Program-made: the position numbers and the translations under genes
The notes under the pieces: generated by a model
The model's database searches: none
What the model saw: the letters and a program-made list of their open reading frames with translations, nothing else
Told to the model about the DNA's origin: nothing
Origin: Pseudomonas pisciculturae
Lineage (GTDB): Bacteria; Pseudomonadota; Gammaproteobacteria; Pseudomonadales; Pseudomonadaceae
NCBI RefSeq assembly: GCF_015461805.1
Contig: NZ_JACVZE010000002.1
Location: 186,001 to 250,000, forward strand
DNA: 64,000 nt
Direction: 5' to 3'
Shown: positions 58,108 to 64,000 of the stretch, piece by piece
How the letters are laid out: each line of letters starts with the position of its first letter
Position numbering within the stretch: the stretch's first letter is position 1

Positions 58108-58926
58108 ATGAGAGACACGCGTATTGCCTTTATCGGCGCCGGTAACATGGCGGCCAGCCTGATCGGCGGCCTGCGGGCCAAGGGCCTGGACGCTGCGCAG
58201 ATCCGCGCGAGCGACCCGGGTGCCGACACCCGTGCCCGCGTCAGTGCCGAGCACGGTATCGAAACCTTCGCCGACAACGCCGAGGCCATCCAGGGCGTCG
58301 ATGTGATTGTGCTGGCGGTGAAACCCCAGGCGATGAAAGCCGTGTGCGAAAGCCTGCGCCCGAGCCTGCAACCGCATCAGTTGGTGGTATCCATCGCGGC
58401 CGGCATTACCTGCGCCAGCATGACTAACTGGCTCGGCGCCCAACCCATTGTGCGCTGCATGCCCAACACTCCGTCGCTATTGCGCCAGGGCGTGAGCGGC
58501 CTGTATGCAACCTCCGAGGTCAGCGCCGCCCAGCGTGATCAGGCCCAGGAACTGCTGTCTGCCGTGGGCATCGCCCTGTGGCTGGAACAGGAACAGCAAC
58601 TGGATGCAGTCACCGCCGTGTCAGGCAGTGGCCCGGCGTATTTCTTTCTGCTGATCGAGTCCATGACCGCCGCCGGCGTAAAGTTGGGCCTGCCTCAGGA
58701 AGTCGCCAAGCAACTGGCCGAGCAAACCGCCCTGGGCGCCGCACATATGGCCGTTTCCAGCGAAGTGGATGCGGCCGAGCTGCGCCGTCGCGTGACCTCG
58801 CCAGGTGGCACCACCCAAGCCGCTATCGAATCTTTCCAGGCCGGGGGCTTTGAAGCCCTGGTAGAAAAAGCACTGGGTGCCGCAGCACATCGTTCGGCCG
58901 AGATGGCCGAACAACTGGGCAAATAA
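58108..58926 (+). CDS. proC: Pyrroline-5-carboxylate reductase
   Basis: The 272-residue protein starts MRDTRIAFIGAGNMAASLIG with a Rossmann GAGNMA motif, then IVLAVKPQ, VRCMPNTPSLL and AVSGSGPAYFFLLIES, the ProC signatures. It reduces pyrroline-5-carboxylate to proline with NAD(P)H. It is 33 nt after yggS and 24 nt before yggT. Confidence 0.97.
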   Translation: MRDTRIAFIGAGNMAASLIGGLRAKGLDAAQIRASDPGADTRARVSAEHGIETFADNAEAIQGVDVIVLAVKPQAMKAVCESLRPSLQPHQLVVSIAAGITCASMTNWLGAQPIVRCMPNTPSLLRQGVSGLYATSEVSAAQRDQAQELLSAVGIALWLEQEQQLDAVTAVSGSGPAYFFLLIESMTAAGVKLGLPQEVAKQLAEQTALGAAHMAVSSEVDAAELRRRVTSPGGTTQAAIESFQAGGFEALVEKALGAAAHRSAEMAEQLGK

Positions 58927-58950
58927 TCGTCCCTTATTCAGGAATCAAAC

Positions 58951-59538
58951 ATGCTCGGAATCAATGACGCGCTTATTTTCATCATCCAGACCCTGGGCAG
59001 CCTGTACCTGCTGATCGTGCTGATGCGTTTTATCCTGCAACTGGTGCGGGCGAACTTCTACAACCCGCTGTGCCAATTCGTGGTCAAGGCTACCCAACCA
59101 CTGCTCAAGCCACTGCGCCGAGTCATCCCGAGCCTGTTCGGGCTGGACATGTCGTCGCTGGTGCTGGCGCTGCTGCTGCAGATTCTGTTGTTCGTCGTGA
59201 TCCTGATGCTCAACGGCTATCAGGCCTTCACCGTACTGCTGTTGCCATGGGCGCTGATCGGCGTGTTCTCGCTGTTTTTGAAGATCATTTTCTGGTCGAT
59301 GATCATCAGCGTGATCCTGTCGTGGGTCGCACCCGGCAGCCGCAGCCCGGGCGCCGAACTGGTCTTCCAGATTACCGAGCCGGTGCTGGCGCCGTTCCGC
59401 CGACTGATCCCTAATCTGGGCGGCCTGGACATCTCGCCGATCTTCGCGTTTATCGCGATCCAACTGGTGCAGAGCTGGGTGATCCCGCGGTTGGCGTTTT
59501 ACGCGTTCATGCCTAAAGAACTGTTCGGCCTGATCTGA
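58951..59538 (+). CDS. YggT-family membrane protein
   Basis: The 195-residue protein has two repeated YggT units, each with a pair of membrane helices and an NP(L/V)-type motif (RANFYNPLCQFVVKATQPLL and GSRSPGAELVFQITEPVLAP). Its role is unclear; YggT proteins have been linked to osmotic or ion stress. It follows proC by 24 nt, as in many gammaproteobacteria. Confidence 0.92.
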   Translation: MLGINDALIFIIQTLGSLYLLIVLMRFILQLVRANFYNPLCQFVVKATQPLLKPLRRVIPSLFGLDMSSLVLALLLQILLFVVILMLNGYQAFTVLLLPWALIGVFSLFLKIIFWSMIISVILSWVAPGSRSPGAELVFQITEPVLAPFRRLIPNLGGLDISPIFAFIAIQLVQSWVIPRLAFYAFMPKELFGLI

Positions 59539-59543
59539 CGCTT

Positions 59544-59632
59544 ATGTGGGAGCTGGCTTGCCTGCGATAGCATCGCCGCGGTGTGCCTGTAATACCGAGG
59601 CGCCCGCATCGCGGGCAAGCCCGGCTCCCACA
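59544..59632. repeat. REP pair (GCTGG type)
   Basis: ATGTGGGAGCTGGCTTGCCT and its near complement GGGCAAGCCCGGCTCCCACA flank a core with ATCGCCGCGG and GCGCCCGCAT. It lies between yggT and the metX promoter. Confidence 0.88.
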
Positions 59633-59690
59633 GAGGTCAGTGCCCACATTTTGTATCTGCGGATTGAATTGAATCCCTATAGGCCTTTGC

Positions 59691-59719
59691 TTGCCGCTAG
59701 GTGCAGCGGTCTTTAGACT
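59691..59719 (+). promoter_or_regulatory. Predicted sigma-70 promoter of metX operon
   Basis: TTGCCG, 17-nt spacer, TAGACT, ending 29 nt before the metX ATG. The -35 differs by one base from that of the regulator-metK promoter and the -10 is identical. Confidence 0.45.
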
Positions 59720-59748
59720 TACGCCTCATTTAAACGAGAGCAGGGTCG

Positions 59749-60888
59749 ATGCCAGCTGCCTTCCCCCCCGATTCTGTTGGACTGGTCGTGCCCCAAGTGG
59801 CGCACTTCAGCGAACCCCTGGCCCTGGCCTGCGGTCGTTCGCTGCCTGCCTATGACCTGATCTATGAAACCTACGGCCAATTGAATGCCACGGCGAGCAA
59901 CGCCGTGCTGATCTGCCACGCCCTGTCCGGCCATCATCATGCCGCCGGCTTCCACTCGGCCGACGACCGCAAACCCGGTTGGTGGGACAGCTGCATCGGC
60001 CCCGGCAAACCCATCGACACCAATAAATTCTTTGTGGTCAGCCTGAACAACCTGGGCGGCTGCAACGGCTCCACCGGCCCCAGCAGCCTCAACCCGGAGA
60101 CCGGCAAGCCATTCGGCGCCGACTTCCCGGTGCTCACTGTTGAAGACTGGGTACACAGCCAGGCCCACCTCGCCGACCTGCTGGGCATCCAGCAATGGGC
60201 CGCCGTGATCGGCGGCAGCCTGGGCGGCATGCAGGCGTTGCAATGGACCATCACCTACCCAGACCGCGTGCGCCATTGCCTGGCAATTGCCTCGGCCCCC
60301 AAGTTGTCGGCGCAGAACATCGCCTTCAACGAAGTGGCGCGCCAGGCGATCCTCACTGACCCTGAGTTCCACGGTGGTTCGTTCCAGGAAGCGGGCGTGA
60401 TTCCCAAACGCGGCCTGATGCTGGCACGGATGGTTGGGCACATCACTTACCTGTCCGATGACTCCATGGGCGAAAAATTCGGCCGTGGCCTCAAAAGCGA
60501 AAAGCTCAACTACGACTTCCACAGCGTCGAGTTCCAGGTAGAAAGCTACCTGCGTTATCAGGGTGAGGAGTTCTCCGGGCGTTTTGACGCCAACACCTAC
60601 CTGCTGATGACCAAGGCACTGGACTACTTCGACCCGGCGGCCAACTTTGATGATGACCTGGCCAAAACCTTCGAAGGTGCCACGGCCAAGTTCTGCGTGA
60701 TGTCGTTCACCACCGACTGGCGCTTCTCGCCGGCCCGCTCCCGTGAGCTGGTGGATGCACTGATGGCCGCGCGCAAAGACGTCTGCTACCTGGAGATCGA
60801 CGCTCCGCAAGGCCACGATGCCTTCCTGATCCCGATCCCGCGTTACTTGCAGGCGTTCAGCAACTACATGAACCGAATCGTATTGTGA
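59749..60888 (+). CDS. metX: Homoserine O-acyltransferase MetX
   Basis: The 379-residue alpha/beta-hydrolase protein [20 protein letters not shown] shows [13 protein letters not shown] and nucleophile Ser157 in [12 protein letters not shown], then the C-terminal Asp and His (QGHDAFL). It acylates homoserine in methionine synthesis. Proteobacterial MetX may use acetyl-CoA or succinyl-CoA, and in Pseudomonas the succinyl form (MetXS) is likely; the sequence alone does not settle it. metW follows after 7 nt and is its usual partner. Confidence 0.95.
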   Translation: MPAAFPPDSVGLVVPQVAHFSEPLALACGRSLPAYDLIYETYGQLNATASNAVLICHALSGHHHAAGFHSADDRKPGWWDSCIGPGKPIDTNKFFVVSLNNLGGCNGSTGPSSLNPETGKPFGADFPVLTVEDWVHSQAHLADLLGIQQWAAVIGGSLGGMQALQWTITYPDRVRHCLAIASAPKLSAQNIAFNEVARQAILTDPEFHGGSFQEAGVIPKRGLMLARMVGHITYLSDDSMGEKFGRGLKSEKLNYDFHSVEFQVESYLRYQGEEFSGRFDANTYLLMTKALDYFDPAANFDDDLAKTFEGATAKFCVMSFTTDWRFSPARSRELVDALMAARKDVCYLEIDAPQGHDAFLIPIPRYLQAFSNYMNRIVL

Positions 60889-60895
60889 GAAAGCC

Positions 60896-61516
60896 ATGAG
60901 AGCCGACCTGGACATCATCCAAGACTGGATCCCCGCCGGCAGCCGCGTGCTCGACCTGGGCTGCGGCGATGGCGAACTGCTGAGCTGGCTGCGCGACAAC
61001 AAGCAAGTGACCGGCTACGGCCTTGAAAACGACCCGGACAACATCGCCCAGTGCGTGGCCAAGGGCATCAACGTGATCGAGCAGGACCTGGACAAGGGCC
61101 TGGGCAACTTTGCCAGCAACAGCTTCGACATCGTGGTGATGACCCAGGCCCTGCAAGCGGTGCACTACCCGGACCGCATCCTCGACGAAATGCTGCGCGT
61201 CGGCCGCCAGTGCATCATCACGTTCCCCAACTTCGGTCACTGGCGCTGCCGCTGGTACCTGGCCACCAAGGGCCGCATGCCGGTGTCGGACTTCCTGCCG
61301 TACACCTGGTACAACACGCCGAACATCCACTTCTGCACCTTCGAAGACTTCGAAGCGTTGTGTGGCGAGCGTGAAGCCAAGGTGATCAACCGCCTGGCCG
61401 TCGATCAACAGCACCGCCACGGCTGGGCGAGTAAGCTATGGCCCAATCTGTTGGGCGAAATCGGTATTTACCGGGTCAGCAGCCCTGGCCTGACCGACCA
61501 CAAAATTGCCGTCTAA
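60896..61516 (+). CDS. metW: MetW, MetX-associated methyltransferase-fold protein
   Basis: The 206-residue protein MRADLDIIQDWIPAGSRVLD has SAM-motif VLDLGCGDGELL and the MetW-specific ITFPNFGHWRCR and YTWYNTPNIHF. MetW forms a complex with MetX and is needed for full homoserine acyltransferase activity in several bacteria. It is 7 nt after metX and 21 nt before the DUF4426 gene. Confidence 0.95.
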   Translation: MRADLDIIQDWIPAGSRVLDLGCGDGELLSWLRDNKQVTGYGLENDPDNIAQCVAKGINVIEQDLDKGLGNFASNSFDIVVMTQALQAVHYPDRILDEMLRVGRQCIITFPNFGHWRCRWYLATKGRMPVSDFLPYTWYNTPNIHFCTFEDFEALCGEREAKVINRLAVDQQHRHGWASKLWPNLLGEIGIYRVSSPGLTDHKIAV

Positions 61517-61537
61517 TCATTTTCAAGAGGGACGATC

Positions 61538-61972
61538 ATGAGTCGCTTGGCTATTTTTCTACTGACCGCATGCCTGGGCACCAGCGCCATCGCAGCGGAC
61601 TCTATCGACGCTAATCGCAAGAAAGACTTCGGCGATATCACTGTCCACTACAACACCTTTACTTCCAGCTTCTTGCAACCGGAAATCGCCCAGAAGATCG
61701 GCGTGGTTCGCAGCAAGGAGAAGGGGTTGATCAACGTAACCGTGATCAAGGGCGTGAACCCTGTGGCCGCGCAAGTGACCGGCACCATCAAGGACCTGGG
61801 CGGCAAGAGCGAAGTCCTGACCTTCAAGCAAATCAGCGAGAAAGGCGGGATCAACTACCTCGCGCCCTACTCCGTGACACAGCGTGAATACAAGACGTTT
61901 ACCATCAACGTCGAAACCGGCGGCAAAGCCCATAGCTTCCAATTCAACCAAGAACTCTTTCCGGCCGAATGA
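61538..61972 (+). CDS. DUF4426 periplasmic protein
   Basis: The 144-residue protein has a signal peptide ([20 protein letters not shown]) and a small beta-rich domain with [20 protein letters not shown], typical of DUF4426. Function is unknown. It is in the metX-metW-rdgB-hemW run: 21 nt after metW and overlapping rdgB by 4 nt (ATGA). Confidence 0.9.
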   Translation: MSRLAIFLLTACLGTSAIAADSIDANRKKDFGDITVHYNTFTSSFLQPEIAQKIGVVRSKEKGLINVTVIKGVNPVAAQVTGTIKDLGGKSEVLTFKQISEKGGINYLAPYSVTQREYKTFTINVETGGKAHSFQFNQELFPAE

Positions 61973-62565
61973 TGAACCTCACCCAACTCGTACTGGCCAG
62001 CCATAACGCCGGCAAACTAAAAGAATTGCAGGCGATGCTCGGCGAATCCGTGCAACTGCGCTCTATTGGTGAGTTCAGCCAGGTAGAACCTGAAGAAACC
62101 GGCCTGTCGTTCGTCGAGAATGCCATCCTCAAGGCCCGCAATGCTGCACGCATCTCTGGCCTGCCGGCGTTGGCGGATGACTCGGGGTTGGCAGTGGACT
62201 TTCTCGGCGGCGCCCCTGGCATCTATTCGGCGCGTTATGCCGATGGCAAGGGCGACGCGGCCAACAACGCCAAGCTGCTGGACGCCCTCAAGGACGTGCC
62301 AGACGCCGAGCGCGGCGCGCAATTCGTCTGCGTGCTGGCCTTGGTGCGCCACGCCGATGACCCGTTGCCGATCCTGTGTGAAGGCCTGTGGCACGGGCGC
62401 ATCCTGCATGCGGCCAGCGGTGAGCATGGCTTTGGCTATGACCCGCTGTTCTGGGTGCCGGAGCGCAATGTCTCCAGCGCAGAACTGAGCCCGGCCGACA
62501 AGAACCAGATCAGCCACCGCGCCCGCGCAATGGATTTGCTGCGCCAACGCCTGAGCCTGAAATGA
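61969..62565 (+). CDS. rdgB: dITP/XTP pyrophosphatase (RdgB/HAM1)
   Basis: The 198-residue protein starts [20 protein letters not shown], the substrate-binding ASHNAGK motif, then [22 protein letters not shown] and [11 protein letters not shown], all family hallmarks. It hydrolyses dITP/XTP to prevent mutagenic incorporation. Start codons at 61969 (ATGA overlap) and 61972 are both possible. It overlaps hemW by 4 nt at its end. Confidence 0.96.
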   Translation: MMNLTQLVLASHNAGKLKELQAMLGESVQLRSIGEFSQVEPEETGLSFVENAILKARNAARISGLPALADDSGLAVDFLGGAPGIYSARYADGKGDAANNAKLLDALKDVPDAERGAQFVCVLALVRHADDPLPILCEGLWHGRILHAASGEHGFGYDPLFWVPERNVSSAELSPADKNQISHRARAMDLLRQRLSLK

Positions 62566-63764
62566 CCCAAAACACTTCTGCGCAGCCGCTGATTCACGGC
62601 GGCGCGCAAACACCTCGGGCGGCCCTGCCGCTGCTGCCGCCCCTGGCGCTGTACATCCACATCCCGTGGTGCGTGCGCAAATGCCCGTATTGCGACTTCA
62701 ACTCCCACACCGCCAGTAAAGTGCTACCGGAAGAAGAGTATGTGGACGCCCTGCTGGCCGACCTCGATCAAGACCTGCACGCTGTCTACGGCCGTGAACT
62801 GAGCTCGATCTTCTTTGGCGGCGGCACGCCGAGCCTGTTCAGCGCAGCCGCGCTCGGCCGCTTGCTCAAAGGTGTAGAAGCGCGCATCCCATTTGCTGGC
62901 GATATCGAAATCACCCTGGAAGCCAACCCCGGCACTTTCGAACAAGAGAAGTTCGTGGCGTACCGCAAGCTGGGGATCAATCGGCTGTCCATCGGTATCC
63001 AGAGCTTCCAGCAAGAAAAGCTTGAGGCCCTGGGCCGCATCCACAACGGCGATGAAGCCGTGCGCGCTGCCGGCATGGCGCGTCAGGCAGGGTTCGATAA
63101 TTTCAACCTGGACCTGATGCATGGTTTGCCCGATCAGTCCCTGGACGACGCCCTGGGCGACCTGCGCCAGGCTATCGCACTCAAGCCCACGCATTTGTCC
63201 TGGTACCAACTGACCCTCGAACCCAACACCGTATTCTGGAACCAGCCCCCTACGCTGCCGGAAGACGACACCCTGTGGGACATCCAGGAAGCCGGCCAGG
63301 CACTGTTGGCCGAGCATGGTTACGCGCAATACGAAGTATCGGCCTACGCCCAGCCCGGCCGCCCGGCTCGGCATAACCTGAATTACTGGAGCTTTGGCGA
63401 CTTTATCGGCATCGGCGCCGGCGCCCACGGCAAGCTCAGCCATCCCGATGGACGCATCGTACGCACCTGGAAAACCCGCGCGCCCAAGGACTACCTCAAC
63501 CCGGCCAAAAGCTTTCAGGCTGGCGCGAAGGAACTGACCAACGAGGAGCTGCCGTTCGAGTTCCTGATGAACGCTTTGCGCCTCACCGAAGGCGTCGAGG
63601 CCAGGCTATACGCCGAACGCACCGGCCTGGAGCTGACGAGCCTGGATGGAGGCCGTCGCGAAGCAGAACAAAGTGGCTTAATGCAGGTCGAACCGTCACG
63701 CCTGGCGGCGACCGACCGCGGGCAACTCTTTCTCAATGACCTGTTGCAGAAGTTTTTGAGCTGA
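62562..63764 (+). CDS. hemW: Haem chaperone HemW (coproporphyrinogen III oxidase-like)
   Basis: The 400-residue radical SAM protein carries the CxxxCxxC site in [23 protein letters not shown] and [16 protein letters not shown]. These match HemW, a haem-binding relative of HemN without proven coproporphyrinogen oxidase activity; HemN is the alternative, but HemN has a longer N-terminal extension. The ATGA overlap with rdgB sets the start. Confidence 0.94.
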   Translation: MTQNTSAQPLIHGGAQTPRAALPLLPPLALYIHIPWCVRKCPYCDFNSHTASKVLPEEEYVDALLADLDQDLHAVYGRELSSIFFGGGTPSLFSAAALGRLLKGVEARIPFAGDIEITLEANPGTFEQEKFVAYRKLGINRLSIGIQSFQQEKLEALGRIHNGDEAVRAAGMARQAGFDNFNLDLMHGLPDQSLDDALGDLRQAIALKPTHLSWYQLTLEPNTVFWNQPPTLPEDDTLWDIQEAGQALLAEHGYAQYEVSAYAQPGRPARHNLNYWSFGDFIGIGAGAHGKLSHPDGRIVRTWKTRAPKDYLNPAKSFQAGAKELTNEELPFEFLMNALRLTEGVEARLYAERTGLELTSLDGGRREAEQSGLMQVEPSRLAATDRGQLFLNDLLQKFLS

Positions 63765-63782
63765 TCGCTCTAAGGAAATCGA

Positions 63783-64000
63783 ATGGATTTGGTACTCGAC
63801 CTGCTCGCCACCGTATCCCGCTGGAGCCGTAGCAACCTGTCGGAAATCTCCTTGGCCCTGGTGGGCTGCCTGCTGGTGCTGTTTGGCGCCGACATCAAGG
63901 GCTGGGTAGAAGCGCGCCTGGGCAGCATCGCCGGGGCGTTGCGTGTACCGCTGATGGCGTTGGTGTGCATGATCGGCAGCGGTGCGGCGTTGATCTATGC
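63783..64000 (+). CDS. DUF3392 membrane protein, 3' end outside window
   Basis: The first 72 residues (MDLVLDLLATVSRWSRSNLS onward) show two hydrophobic segments around LALVGCLLVLFGA and VPLMALVCMIGSGAALIY, and match DUF3392 proteins of pseudomonads, which are small inner-membrane proteins of unknown role. AAGGAAA lies 6 nt before the ATG. It starts 18 nt after hemW, so it likely ends the yggS-to-hemW run. Confidence 0.85.
   Translation, partial: MDLVLDLLATVSRWSRSNLSEISLALVGCLLVLFGADIKGWVEARLGSIAGALRVPLMALVCMIGSGAALIY

Overview
The window is a stretch of chromosome from a fluorescent Pseudomonas, most probably the P. fluorescens group. The evidence is high GC with strong third-position bias, a dense set of core gammaproteobacterial genes whose order resembles the P. 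aeruginosa backbone (metW/metX, proC, pilT, pyrBC', algH, gshB, pilGHIJ-chpA, rsmE-bioA, rhlE, metF, ahcY), and about a dozen palindromic REP-type hairpins of the kind typical of this group. I see no rRNA, tRNA, CRISPR, prophage or insertion sequence. Start codons below are chosen by ribosome binding site, overlap with the neighbour and family N-terminus.

Layout. 1-3.8 kb (minus): tktA, epd and the 5' part of pgk, a sugar-phosphate module. 4.0-6.3 kb (plus): a fused ArsR-type regulator/methyltransferase cotranscribed with metK, with a perfect palindrome and a near-leaderless promoter in front. 6.3-10.8 kb: a secreted-type DNA ligase LigB flanked by two small exported C-x36-C proteins, a cytochrome c'-like lipoprotein and mltA. 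10.9-14.1 kb: a MAPEG protein, a CPA1 Na+/H+ antiporter, a formate/nitrite-type channel with a strong hairpin over its start, and an acyl-CoA thioesterase. 14.2-16.9 kb: ahcY behind an S-adenosylhomocysteine (SAH) riboswitch, then metF. 16.9-24.9 kb: a DxD glycosyltransferase-like protein, an orphan solute-binding protein, rhlE with a long leader and long basic tail, cytochrome b561-yceI, bioA and rsmE.

25.0-38.5 kb looks accessory relative to the core: a D-amino-acid dehydrogenase-like/RidA/solute-binding protein operon with a divergent LysR regulator, a hemolysin III-family protein, the complete malonate decarboxylase operon mdcABCDEGHLM with mdcR at its far end, and a HigBA toxin-antitoxin pair. 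38.6-48.5 kb is the Pil-Chp chemosensory operon pilGHIJ-chpA-chpC, here without pilK or chpB. 48.7-54.7 kb holds gshB, a tonB-like gene, algH, ruvX, pyrR, pyrB and the catalytically inactive dihydroorotase pyrC'. 54.8-64 kb holds a TM2 protein, an NlpC/P60 hydrolase, pilT without an adjacent pilU, and a plus-strand run yggS-proC-yggT-metX-metW-DUF4426-rdgB-hemW-DUF3392 that leaves the window.

Functional threads. Five genes of methionine/SAM metabolism (metK, ahcY, metF, metX, metW) lie here with two apparent sensing devices: the SAH riboswitch and the ArsR-methyltransferase protein. Type IV pilus control is split between the Chp cluster and pilT. Malonate use is self-contained: uptake (MdcLM), the enzyme (MdcACDE), synthesis and attachment of its prosthetic group (MdcB, MdcG, MdcH) and the regulator (MdcR). 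Nothing in the window is clearly an undescribed multi-gene system. The best leads are the regulatory DNA/RNA elements: the palindrome before the ArsR-methyltransferase/metK operon, the start-sequestering hairpin of the FNT-family gene, the tandem GTCCC-N5-GGGAC pair between mdcA and higB, and the REP hairpin with symmetrically lengthened arms.
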